Shown here one piece after another: positions 1-7,946 of a stretch of DNA of 64,000 bases. Under the pieces are notes generated by a model, which saw nothing but the letters and a program-made list of their open reading frames with translations, made no database searches and was not told the origin of the DNA. The translations under genes were made by a program, and so were the position numbers. Within the stretch, counting starts at the first letter, position 1. Every line of letters begins with the position of its first letter. Source of the stretch: Coprococcus ammoniilyticus (lineage in GTDB: Bacteria > Bacillota > Clostridia > Lachnospirales > Lachnospiraceae); the NCBI RefSeq assembly GCF_025567345.1, contig NZ_JAOQJS010000002.1, positions 62,001 through 126,000 of the forward strand. The letters run 5' to 3'.

Positions 1-2622
1 ATCAAAAAAGGCAGAACATATCATGGCATCATTCTGGCAAAAAATGAGATCGGCCGTGTGAATCTGTATCGTCTGATTTCTGAAGCGCATGTCAGATACT
101 TCAACCGCAGACCGCGTATGCCTATGAGCATGATCAATAAATATAGAGAAGGACTGATCTTAGGTTCTGCCTGTGAAGCAGGTGAGCTGTTCCGTGCGGT
201 CGTAGATGATGCACCGGATGAAGAAATTGCAAGACTTGTTAATTTCTTTGATTATCTGGAGATACAGCCGATCGGAAATAACGAGTTTATGACCAGAAAG
301 AAGGAGAATCCTTGTACGATCGAGGATCTTCAGAATTATAATAAGCGTATCGTGGAGCTTGGACGATTATTTAATAAGCCGGTTGTTGCAACCTGTGATG
401 TCCATTTCCTTGATCCGGAAGACAGTATCTATCGTGCGATCATCATGAAAAGTAAAGGTTTTGAGGATGCAGTTAATCAGCCTCCGCTTTATTTCAGAAC
501 GACGGAAGAAATGTTGGCGGAATTCGAATATCTGGGAAGTGAGAAAGCCAGAGAGGTTGTTATCACGAATACAAATCTGATCGCGGATATGGTGGAATAT
601 ATGGACCCGGTTCGACCGGATAAAGCACCGCCTATCATCGAGAATTCCGATGAGACACTTACGAATATCTGTTATGAAAAGGCTCATAAGATCTATGGAC
701 CGGATCTGCCGGAGGTCGTTGTAGAACGACTGGAACGTGAGTTACATTCCATTATATCAAATGGATTTGCCGTTATGTATATCATTGCACAGAAGCTTGT
801 GTGGGATTCCAACGATCATGGCTATCTGGTTGGTTCCAGAGGATCTGTAGGTTCTTCCTTTGTAGCAACGATGGCAGGTATCACAGAGGTAAATCCGTTG
901 TCGGCACATTATATTTGTCCGGAGTGTCATTTTGTTGATTTTGATTCCGAGCTTGTAAAATCATATTCCGGTATGTCGGGATGTGATATGCCGGATCGTG
1001 ATTGCCCTCGATGCGGTCATCCACTGATCAAAGAGGGACACGATATCCCATTTGAAACCTTCCTTGGATTCAAAGGAGATAAGGAGCCGGATATCGACCT
1101 GAACTTCTCCGGTGAATATCAGTCATGTGCACATGCTTACACAGAAGTGTTATTCGGTAAGGGTAAGGCATTCCGTGCAGGAACTGTAACAACGGTAGCA
1201 GATAAGACAGCGTATGGTTATGTATATAATTACTTCAAAGATCTTGCAAAGGATGAAGCGAGAGCAGAAGCTACGGCAATGGGAGATCTGACCCAGAAGG
1301 AGATCGAGAAATATGTCGATGAAAAGGCTATCGTCACGAAACGAAGCTGTGAGATGGAACGTCTGGCAATCGGATGTACCGGCGTTAAGCGTTCGACCGG
1401 ACAGCATCCGGGTGGTATGATCGTTCTTCCAAGGCATGAGGAGATCTATTCCTTCACACCGATCCAGAAGCCGGCAAATGATATGACGACGGATGTCGTA
1501 ACATCTCATTTCGAGTACCATTCGATCGATCATAACCTGTTGAAGCTTGATATTCTCGGTCATGATGATCCTACGATGATCCGAAGACTGGAGGATCTGA
1601 CCGGTCTTGATGCAACCACGATCCGGTTAGATGATCCTGATGTTATGGCGTTGTTCCATGGAACAGAAAGTCTTCATATTACACCGGAGGATATCAATGG
1701 CATTCCGCTTGGCAGTCTGGGTGTGCCGGAGTTCGGTACGGATTTCGCCATGCAGATGTTAATTGATGCAAATCCACAGAACTTCTCGGATCTGGTGCGA
1801 ATCGCAGGTCTGGCGCATGGTACGGATGTATGGCTTGGAAATGCACAGGAGCTGATCAAATCCGGTCAGTGTACGATCTCGACCGCAATCTGTTGTCGAG
1901 ATGATATCATGGTATATCTGATCCATATGGGCCTGGAATCCGGTACAGCGTTTCAGATCATGGAGAATGTCCGAAAAGGTAACGTAGCTAAAGGCAAATG
2001 TGCAAAATGGGAAGAATGGAAAGAGGATATGAAGGCACATGGTGTACCGGACTGGTATATCTGGTCGTGCCAGAAGATCAAGTACATGTTCCCGAAAGCC
2101 CATGCGGCGGCTTACGTTATGATGGCGTGGAGAATTGCATATTTTAAGGTGAATTATCCGCTTCAGTATTATGCAGCGTTTTTCAGTATTCGTGCATCAG
2201 CCTTCAGTTATGAGATGATGTGCTTTGGAAAAGAAAAGGTACTGTATCATATCAATATGATACAGAGTATTGATAAGAATAAACGAACTGCAAAGGATGA
2301 AGATAAGTTAAAGGATCTGAAGCTGGTTCTTGAGATGTATGCGAGAGGTTTTGAGTTCATGCCGATCGATATCTATGTGGCGGATGATATCCGTTTTCAG
2401 GTAATAGACGGTAAGATCATGCCGTCACTGGCTTCCATTGAAGGAATGGGAGAGAAGGCTGCAAAGCAGTTGAAGGATGCAGCCGGCAAAGGCAGGTTTA
2501 TCTCAAAGGAAGATCTGCAGGCTCATTCTAAGATTGGAAAGAGTGCGATCGACAAGCTGTCAGAGCTTGGCATCTTAGACGGTATGCCGGATACCAACCA
2601 GCTTACCTTTGACTTTGTATAG
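1..2622 (+). CDS. polC: DNA polymerase III PolC-type alpha subunit, 3' part
   Basis: This is the replicative polymerase of low-GC Gram-positives, cut at its 5' end by the window edge. The frame is open from base 1, so the GTG at 58 is internal. The visible 873 residues begin in the PHP region. A glycine-rich palm entry follows (GSRGSVGSS near residue 262), then a four-cysteine zinc finger (CPEC...CPRCGH, residues 304-342) and the catalytic acidic motif PDIDLNFS near residue 364. After that come the GQHPGGMIVLP fingers motif and a C-terminal helix-hairpin-helix region. The N-terminal OB and exonuclease domains lie outside the window. A palindromic repeat cluster, not a plain terminator, follows the stop codon. 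Confidence 0.97.
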   Translation: MKKGRTYHGIILAKNEIGRVNLYRLISEAHVRYFNRRPRMPMSMINKYREGLILGSACEAGELFRAVVDDAPDEEIARLVNFFDYLEIQPIGNNEFMTRKKENPCTIEDLQNYNKRIVELGRLFNKPVVATCDVHFLDPEDSIYRAIIMKSKGFEDAVNQPPLYFRTTEEMLAEFEYLGSEKAREVVITNTNLIADMVEYMDPVRPDKAPPIIENSDETLTNICYEKAHKIYGPDLPEVVVERLERELHSIISNGFAVMYIIAQKLVWDSNDHGYLVGSRGSVGSSFVATMAGITEVNPLSAHYICPECHFVDFDSELVKSYSGMSGCDMPDRDCPRCGHPLIKEGHDIPFETFLGFKGDKEPDIDLNFSGEYQSCAHAYTEVLFGKGKAFRAGTVTTVADKTAYGYVYNYFKDLAKDEARAEATAMGDLTQKEIEKYVDEKAIVTKRSCEMERLAIGCTGVKRSTGQHPGGMIVLPRHEEIYSFTPIQKPANDMTTDVVTSHFEYHSIDHNLLKLDILGHDDPTMIRRLEDLTGLDATTIRLDDPDVMALFHGTESLHITPEDINGIPLGSLGVPEFGTDFAMQMLIDANPQNFSDLVRIAGLAHGTDVWLGNAQELIKSGQCTISTAICCRDDIMVYLIHMGLESGTAFQIMENVRKGNVAKGKCAKWEEWKEDMKAHGVPDWYIWSCQKIKYMFPKAHAAAYVMMAWRIAYFKVNYPLQYYAAFFSIRASAFSYEMMCFGKEKVLYHINMIQSIDKNKRTAKDEDKLKDLKLVLEMYARGFEFMPIDIYVADDIRFQVIDGKIMPSLASIEGMGEKAAKQLKDAAGKGRFISKEDLQAHSKIGKSAIDKLSELGILDGMPDTNQLTFDFV

Positions 2623-2634
2623 ACGGGCAGACCC

Positions 2635-2789
2635 GCTGCATAGATCTTCCTTAAATCATTTGTTACGCAGAACGTTTGCACTCTGTTTCTTACGTAGTGG
2701 TACTAAACTCGCTCCGTATAAAGGAGCTCGTTAAGGACCAACGTAAGAAAAGGTCTGCTTCACAAAGATATAAGGAAGATCTATGCAGC
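2635..2789 (+). repeat. Nested palindromic element, copy 1a
   Basis: Perfect 19-nt outer arms (2635-2653 and 2771-2789, TAGATCTTCCTTA versus TAAGGAAGATCTA) enclose a second imperfect hairpin at about 2686-2751. The core reads ACGTAGTGGTACTAAACTC, a small variable stem, then TTAAGGACCAACGT and AGGTCTGCT. The same core recurs in copies 1b, E2 and E3, but with different outer arms. There is no transposase and no long T-run. It starts 13 nt after the polC stop codon. The 94-aa open frame across 2676-2960 is a by-product of the repeat. Confidence 0.8.
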
Positions 2790-2926
2790 AGCCCTGTATC
2801 CCTTTCATTACGCAAAACACTTGCGTTCTGTTTTTCACGTAGCGGTACTAAGCTCACTGCTTACAGCAGTTTGCCAAGTACCGACGTGAAAAAAGGTTTG
2901 CTGCATGAAAGAATACAGAATCAGGA
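2790..2926 (+). repeat. Nested palindromic element, copy 1b
   Basis: This copy abuts 1a and has the same orientation. Its outer arms are imperfect (2794-2808 with 2905-2918, CTGTATCCCTTTCAT against ATGAAAGAATACAG) and unrelated in sequence to those of 1a. The core is the clearest of the four: CACGTAGCGGTACTAAGCTC, a short CTGC/GCAG stem, then CCAAGTACCGACGTG and AGGTTTGCT. The inner hairpin has nearly complementary arms TTCACGT/ACGTGAA. Confidence 0.78.
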
Positions 2927-2994
2927 CTTGGCAGATAAAAGGTATTGTTTCTGTCTATGATAAAATTAATGCAAAAATATGCTAAGTTGTATTT

Positions 2995-3051
2995 AGATAT
3001 AAGGAAGATCTATGTAGCAGCCCTGTATCCCTTTCATTACCAAAACACTTA
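2995..3051 (+). repeat. Truncated duplicate of the 1a/1b junction
   Basis: About 57 nt repeat the junction at 2766-2823 (right arm of 1a plus left arm of 1b) with two substitutions and one deleted base. The copy stops just where the inner hairpin would begin, so it cannot fold like the full elements. It looks like a remnant of a third tandem unit or a local duplication. Confidence 0.75.
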
Positions 3052-3060
3052 CGTATTTGA

Positions 3061-3089
3061 TTGACAATGCCCTTATTACAAGCTAAAAT
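3061..3089 (+). promoter_or_regulatory. Predicted upstream promoter of tRNA-Glu
   Basis: TTGACA at 3061-3066, a 17-nt spacer and TAAAAT at 3084-3089. This is a near-consensus sigma-A promoter about 90 nt before the tRNA. It sits right after the truncated repeat copy, so the repeat may have brought or disturbed it. Confidence 0.55.
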
Positions 3090-3130
3090 ATGGTCAGTAT
3101 AAAAAAATGTAAATTTACTGAAAAAAAAGC

Positions 3131-3159
3131 TTGCATTTTATCGTAGCTTCTGGTATATT
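3131..3159 (+). promoter_or_regulatory. Predicted proximal promoter of tRNA-Glu
   Basis: TTGCAT at 3131-3136, a 17-nt spacer and TATATT at 3154-3159. Initiation would fall about 14 nt before the mature tRNA 5' end. It is the second of two tandem promoters. Confidence 0.6.
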
Positions 3160-3180
3160 AAACAAGTCGCTAAGATATAT

Positions 3181-3252
3181 GGTTCATTGGTCAAGCGGTT
3201 AAGACGTCGCCCTCTCACGGCGAAAACAGGGGTTCGATTCCCCTATGAACTG
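3181..3252 (+). tRNA. tRNA-Glu (anticodon CTC)
   Basis: A complete cloverleaf can be drawn. The acceptor stem GGTTCAT pairs with ATGAACT (with a G-U first pair). The anticodon stem CGCC/GGCG carries loop CTCTCAC, giving anticodon CTC for GAG codons. The T arm is AGGGG-TTCGATT-CCCCT. CCA is not encoded. The gene is monocistronic, with two promoters upstream and a strong terminator downstream. CTC rather than the more common TTC suggests a separate TTC isoacceptor elsewhere. Confidence 0.95.
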
Positions 3253-3261
3253 CTATTTGAT

Positions 3262-3295
3262 AACCTGGAAGTTTTTTCCAGGTTTTTTCTTTTTT
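3262..3295 (+). terminator. Intrinsic terminator after tRNA-Glu
   Basis: Nine-bp perfect stem (AACCTGGAA/TTCCAGGTT) with a short T loop, followed by TTTTTTCTTTTTT. Confidence 0.92.
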
Positions 3296-3377
3296 ATGCA
3301 TAATCTATAACGCATGATAAAACTGCTTCGAATGAAAGACAGGCGAAAATAAAAACTATATTTATTGGAGGATTCCC

Positions 3378-4784
3378 ATGAAGATTTTTAATACTCTTAC
3401 AAGAACAAAAGAAGAATTTGTACCGATCAATGAAGGTAAAGTAGGAATCTATGTCTGCGGACCTACCGTATATGATTATATCCACATCGGAAACGCAAGA
3501 CCAATGATCGTATTTGACACATTGAGACGGTATCTCACATATAAGGGATACGATGTAAATTACGTATCCAATTTTACAGATGTTGATGATAAGATCATCA
3601 AACGTGCAAATGAAGAAGGTGTTGATTCCAAGGTGATCTCTGAGCGCTTCATTGCAGAGACAAAGAAGGATATGGCAGCGATGAATGTACAGGAAGCTAC
3701 GACACATCCAAAGGCTACCGAAGAGATCCCGGATATGATCGAGATGATCAAGACACTGATTGAAAAAGGACATGCATATGAAGTAAATGGCACTGTATAT
3801 TTCCGTACCAGAAGCTTTGCAGATTATGGTAAATTATCTCATAAGAATATTGATGATCTGGAATCCGGACACAGAGCAGAGAATCATCAGCTTAAGGTTT
3901 CCGGTCAGGATGAGAAGGAAGATCCGTTGGATTTCGTTCTCTGGAAGCCAAAGAAAGAGGGAGAACCGTTCTGGGAGTCACCATGGGGTGAAGGAAGACC
4001 GGGCTGGCATCTGGAATGTTCTGTTATGTCTAAGAAATATATCGGTGATATCATTGATATCCATGCAGGTGGTGAGGATCTGATCTTCCCACACCACGAA
4101 AATGAGATTGCACAGAGTGAAGCAGCAAATGATAAGGAATTTGCAAGATACTGGATGCATAACGGTTTCTTAAAGATCAACAACGAGAAGATGTCCAAGT
4201 CACTTGGCAACTTCTTTACAGTAAGAGAGATCGCAGACAAATATCCACTTCAGGTTATCCGTTTCTTTATGCTGTCTGCTCACTACAGAAGTCCATTGAA
4301 CTTCTCGGCTGATCTGGTAGAGGCATCCAAGAATGGTCTGGAACGTATCCTGACTGCTGTTGACAAGTTAAAGTCACTTGTGCCGGCAGATGTGGAGGGT
4401 TCCGATGTTTCTGTCGAGGCAGAATTAGATGGATATACGAAACGATTTGAAGCAGCTATGGACGATGATCTGAATACAGCAGATGCGATCTCAGTTATCT
4501 TTGAATTAGTAAAATATACAAATATCAATATTTCAAATGATACACCAAAGAAAACAGTAGATCTGGCGATCCGGACGATTGAGAAGCTGTGTGATATTCT
4601 TGGTATCATTACAGAGAGGGAAGAAGAACTGTTAGATTCTGATATCGAGGCTTTGATCAATGAACGTCAGGAAGCAAGAAAAGCAAAGAATTTTGCAAGA
4701 GCAGATGAGATCCGTAACATGCTCAGTGATAAGGGCATTATTCTTGAGGATACAAGAGAAGGAGTAAAATGGAAAAGAGCTTAG
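3378..4784 (+). CDS. cysS: Cysteinyl-tRNA synthetase
   Basis: Class I synthetase that charges tRNA-Cys in the cytoplasm; 468 aa is normal for the family. Visible signatures are the N-terminal CGPTVYDYIHIGNARP (zinc cysteine plus HIGH-type motif), the second zinc region around WHLECSVMS and HAGGEDLIFPHHENE, and the KMSKSLGNF loop near residue 275. The start has GGAGG eight nt upstream. It is first in the order cysS-mrnC-rlmB-sigH, which matches the Bacillus subtilis cluster except that yacP (rae1) is absent. There is no room for a T-box leader between the tRNA-Glu terminator and the start. Confidence 0.97.
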   Translation: MKIFNTLTRTKEEFVPINEGKVGIYVCGPTVYDYIHIGNARPMIVFDTLRRYLTYKGYDVNYVSNFTDVDDKIIKRANEEGVDSKVISERFIAETKKDMAAMNVQEATTHPKATEEIPDMIEMIKTLIEKGHAYEVNGTVYFRTRSFADYGKLSHKNIDDLESGHRAENHQLKVSGQDEKEDPLDFVLWKPKKEGEPFWESPWGEGRPGWHLECSVMSKKYIGDIIDIHAGGEDLIFPHHENEIAQSEAANDKEFARYWMHNGFLKINNEKMSKSLGNFFTVREIADKYPLQVIRFFMLSAHYRSPLNFSADLVEASKNGLERILTAVDKLKSLVPADVEGSDVSVEAELDGYTKRFEAAMDDDLNTADAISVIFELVKYTNINISNDTPKKTVDLAIRTIEKLCDILGIITEREEELLDSDIEALINERQEARKAKNFARADEIRNMLSDKGIILEDTREGVKWKRA

Positions 4785-5227
4785 ATCAGTATTTTACTGC
4801 GATATTAGGTGTAGAAGATTCCAATCCGGCGGAATATTCCGGGCTGGCGCTTGCTTATATAGGGGACAGTGTATTTGACCTTTTAGTAAAGACCGTTCTG
4901 GTATCAAAGGATAACAAACAGGCATTCAAATACCATAAAGAAGCTATTCATATCGTAAATGCAGAGTCACAGGCAGGTTATATCGATCTGTTGGAAGAGA
5001 AACTGACCGAGCAGGAAATGGCGATATATAAGCGTGGAAGGAATACAAAGACACATTCCAAGGCAAAGAATGCATCGGTAGGACAGTACAGGAAAGCTAC
5101 CGGTTTTGAAGCGCTGATTGGCTATCTTTATCTGAATAAAGAATATGACCGTTTATTTGAGTTGACAAGAGACTGCCTGGAATCAAAACAACTGATTGAG
5201 CATTTACAATCTGATGATGTGGATTAG
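4769..5227 (+). CDS. mrnC: Mini-ribonuclease 3
   Basis: RNase III catalytic domain protein lacking the dsRNA-binding domain; it matures the 23S rRNA ends in Bacillota. The 152-aa length and the N-terminal LALAYIGDSVFDLLV signature are typical. The start lies inside cysS (16-nt overlap) behind AGAAGGAG, implying translational coupling. The conserved order cysS-mrnC-rlmB supports the call. Confidence 0.93.
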   Translation: MEKSLDQYFTAILGVEDSNPAEYSGLALAYIGDSVFDLLVKTVLVSKDNKQAFKYHKEAIHIVNAESQAGYIDLLEEKLTEQEMAIYKRGRNTKTHSKAKNASVGQYRKATGFEALIGYLYLNKEYDRLFELTRDCLESKQLIEHLQSDDVD

Positions 5228-5242
5228 AAATGGAGCATAAGC

Positions 5243-5998
5243 ATGGAAGAAAACAGAAATGAAAAGTTTGAGATAGAGGGTAGAAATGCAGTTATGGAAG
5301 CATTTCGTTCCGGTAAAACAGTTGACAAGTTATATCTGCAGGATGGCTGTCATGATGGCAGTATCAATTCAATCGTGCGTGAAGCAAAGAAGCAGGAGAC
5401 GATTATTAATTATGTTTCGAAAGAGAAGCTGAACCAGATGTCTTCGACCGGAAAACATCAGGGTGTGATCGCTCATGTGGCAGCCTATGAATATTCAGCG
5501 ATCGATGAGATCTTTGCAAAGGCTGAGGAAAAAGGACAGCCGCCATTTATCTTTATTTTGGATGAGATTGAAGATCCTCATAATCTTGGCGCAATCGTTC
5601 GTACAGCGAATCTGTGCGGTGCACATGGCGTTATTATTCCGAAACGAAGAGCGGTCGGAATCACAGCAACAGTTGTTAAGGCTTCTGCCGGTGCAATCGC
5701 ATATACACCGGTGGTTAAGGTAACAAATCTGGCGAAGACGATTGATGAATTGAAAAAACGTGGTATGTGGTTTGCCTGTGCCGATATGGATGGAGAACTG
5801 ATGTACCGCTGCAATCTGACCGGACCGATGGGACTTGTGATCGGAAATGAGGGTACAGGTGTCAGTCGTCTGGTAAAAGAAAAATGTGATTATGTTGTAT
5901 CTATACCGATGAGTGGTGATATCGATTCATTAAATGCTTCGGTTGCGGCCGGAGTATTGGGATATGAGGTTGTCCGTCAGAGAATGGGTGTAAAATAG
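5243..5998 (+). CDS. rlmB: 23S rRNA (guanosine-2'-O)-methyltransferase RlmB, SpoU/TrmH family
   Basis: SAM-dependent 2'-O-ribose methyltransferase of the knotted SPOUT fold, expected to modify 23S rRNA G2251. Residues 1-80 form the small substrate-binding domain. The catalytic domain shows LDEIEDPHNLGAIVRTA (motif 1), GLVIGNEGTGVS (motif 2) and SIPMSGDIDSLNASVA (motif 3). It follows mrnC by 15 nt. Members of this family can be assigned to RlmB or to antibiotic-resistance methylases; gene order favours RlmB. Confidence 0.92.
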   Translation: MEENRNEKFEIEGRNAVMEAFRSGKTVDKLYLQDGCHDGSINSIVREAKKQETIINYVSKEKLNQMSSTGKHQGVIAHVAAYEYSAIDEIFAKAEEKGQPPFIFILDEIEDPHNLGAIVRTANLCGAHGVIIPKRRAVGITATVVKASAGAIAYTPVVKVTNLAKTIDELKKRGMWFACADMDGELMYRCNLTGPMGLVIGNEGTGVSRLVKEKCDYVVSIPMSGDIDSLNASVAAGVLGYEVVRQRMGVK

Positions 5999-6013
5999 GG
6001 GAGTACCAACGCC

Positions 6014-6616
6014 GTGTGTGTGTATGAAAGAAATACCGATGAAGAAAATATCCGGTTGATCCGGGAAGAAAATGATAATGCCGCTTTTGAATATCTGATC
6101 AAAAAGTATATGGGAATCGTAAAGAAAGAGAGTCGTGCCCTGTATATTATCGGTGCAGAAAATGAGGACATCATTCAGGAAGGAATGATAGGGCTCATTA
6201 AAGCTATCCGAAGCTTTGACGGAAGCAAAGGGGCATCTTTTTCTACATTTGCAAATCTGTGTATCAAGCGACAGTTGATCACTGCGGTGAAGCTGTCGAA
6301 CAGGAAGAAGCATTCTCCGCTTAATTATTATGTATCATTTTATACGGAAAATGACGATGATGTTGCGCTTGTGGATGAGCTGCAGGCAGATCAGGCATTT
6401 GAACCGGAGAATCAGATGCTTGGGCAGCTGGAATCCCAGAAGCTTGCGGAGACGATTGATAAAAAACTCAGCAAATTTGAAAGACAGGTGTTAGAAGGAT
6501 ATCTTGCCGGAAAAAGCTATGATGAGCTAGCGGAAGCATTTGGAAAGCCGTATAAATCTATCGATAATGCGATCCAGCGAATACGAAAGAAATTACGGGA
6601 TATAGAACAGGATTAA
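6014..6616 (+). CDS. sigH: RNA polymerase sigma factor, SigH (Spo0H) type
   Basis: Sigma-70 family factor of 200 aa. Region 2 contains ENEDIIQEGMIGLIKAI and FSTFANLCIKRQLITAVK. Region 4 contains LSKFERQVLEGYLAGKSYDELA and SIDNAIQRIRKKL. Both match the Bacillus SigH pattern, and the cysS-mrnC-rlmB context is the classic sigH location. The start is GTG in a GTGTGTGTATG run; AGGGGAG at 5997-6003 places it at 6014, with GTG 6020 possible. In spore formers SigH drives early stationary-phase genes. Whether this organism sporulates cannot be told from the window. Confidence 0.9.
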   Translation: MCVYERNTDEENIRLIREENDNAAFEYLIKKYMGIVKKESRALYIIGAENEDIIQEGMIGLIKAIRSFDGSKGASFSTFANLCIKRQLITAVKLSNRKKHSPLNYYVSFYTENDDDVALVDELQADQAFEPENQMLGQLESQKLAETIDKKLSKFERQVLEGYLAGKSYDELAEAFGKPYKSIDNAIQRIRKKLRDIEQD

Positions 6617-6641
6617 AGATATAATTCTGGGGGAGCAGCTT

Positions 6642-7916
6642 ATGATAAATTCTATAAATAAAAAGAATGGCCTGAGGAAAGTGATGATCATTGTCGGCAT
6701 GTGCTTTGTCCTTGGGCTTTTTTCAGGATGTCTGGATTTATCGGATGAAACGAACGAAAATCAGACAGGAAATACAACAGAGAATATAACAGAATCGATT
6801 GACAGTACGGAAGCTACGTCAGATGAGCAAATAACTTCGGAAGCGAATATCGGGGGAACAACAGACGATCTTGCCGGACTTACAGTTACTTTCTTAGATG
6901 TCGGTCAGGGGAATGCGGTGTTATTTTCCTGTGATGACCATTACATGATGATGGATGGAGGTCCGTCGTCAGCGTCTTCATTTGTCGTGGCATACCTGAA
7001 AAAACAGAATATAGAGTCACTTGATTACGTGATCGCGAGCCATTATGATTCCGATCATATAAATGGTCTGGTGGGTGTGTTGAATGTATTTGACACAGAG
7101 ACTTTTATCGGCCCGGATTATGTTGCAGATACAAAGATCTATGATTCGTTGATTGATAAGCTTGCGGCGCAGAACCTGACTATTACATTCCCAAAGGCAG
7201 GGGATTCTTATACCTTTGGTGATGCGGTATTTACAATAGTAGCACCGATTACTTATAGTGATGATAATGAAAATGATAATTCTGTCGGAATTCGTATGAC
7301 ATATGGGGATACTTCATTCCTGATCTATGGGGATGGAGAAGAAGCCGGTGAGCAGGCAATGATCGCATCCGGAGAGGAACTTTCCAGTGACGTTCTGATG
7401 GTCAGTCATCACGGCAGCAGAAATGCCACAACAAAAGAGATATTAGAGGCTGTTAAGCCCAGTTATGCGGTAATCAGCGTTGGGGCAGATAATTCATATG
7501 GACATCCGACCGAAGAAGTGCTTGATCGTTTGGCAAATGCAGGATGCACGGTGTATCGTACGGATCTGAATGGTACGATTCAGGCGTACAGTGATGGAAA
7601 AACAATTACTTTTATACCGGAACGGCAATCAGATATGTCAGGGGTGGGAGAAAATCAGAATCTGTCGGATGATACAACGAAGACAGATAATGTAACAAGA
7701 GAGAGTACGACAGAGAAAGTTCAGACGGAAATAGAAGCAGGATCAGAAAAGGCAGCAGAGCATACTTATATTATTAATACAAATACAGGAAAGTTCCATG
7801 AGCCGTCCTGCCGTTCAGTAAAGCGCATGAATGACAGCAATAAGAAAGAATATATCGGAAGCCGGGATGATCTGATCACGCAGGGGTATGAGCCATGTAA
7901 GATCTGTAATCCATAG
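6642..7916 (+). CDS. ComEC/Rec2-like metallo-beta-lactamase-fold lipoprotein
   Basis: Residues 1-30 form a lipoprotein signal ending in LFSGC (lipidated Cys30). A Thr/Glu/Asn-rich linker follows to about residue 75. Residues 80-330 form a soluble MBL domain of the ComEC C-terminal type: TVTFLDVGQGNAVLF, the metal motif SHYDSDH, then SHHGSRNA and YGHPTEEVL. After a second low-complexity linker, residues 375-424 contain HEPSCRSVKRM and CKICNP, a small Cys/His domain often seen at the end of secreted nucleases and MBL proteins. The enzyme probably acts outside the membrane on a phosphodiester substrate; the substrate is unknown. No ComEC membrane channel is present. Confidence 0.85.
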   Translation: MINSINKKNGLRKVMIIVGMCFVLGLFSGCLDLSDETNENQTGNTTENITESIDSTEATSDEQITSEANIGGTTDDLAGLTVTFLDVGQGNAVLFSCDDHYMMMDGGPSSASSFVVAYLKKQNIESLDYVIASHYDSDHINGLVGVLNVFDTETFIGPDYVADTKIYDSLIDKLAAQNLTITFPKAGDSYTFGDAVFTIVAPITYSDDNENDNSVGIRMTYGDTSFLIYGDGEEAGEQAMIASGEELSSDVLMVSHHGSRNATTKEILEAVKPSYAVISVGADNSYGHPTEEVLDRLANAGCTVYRTDLNGTIQAYSDGKTITFIPERQSDMSGVGENQNLSDDTTKTDNVTRESTTEKVQTEIEAGSEKAAEHTYIINTNTGKFHEPSCRSVKRMNDSNKKEYIGSRDDLITQGYEPCKICNP

Positions 7917-7946
7917 GGTATGTTAAGAATGGAAGGATAAACGGAT

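Noticed and set aside
2676..2960. 94-aa open frame after polC
   Set aside because: It lies wholly within the palindromic repeats 1a and 1b, has no ribosome binding site and no coding-like composition.
2635..3051. Insertion sequence or transposon end
   Set aside because: No transposase frame, no target duplication recognised, and outer arms are not shared between copies.
3298..3377. T-box leader before cysS
   Set aside because: Only about 80 nt separate the tRNA terminator and the start; no T-box sequence or competing terminator.
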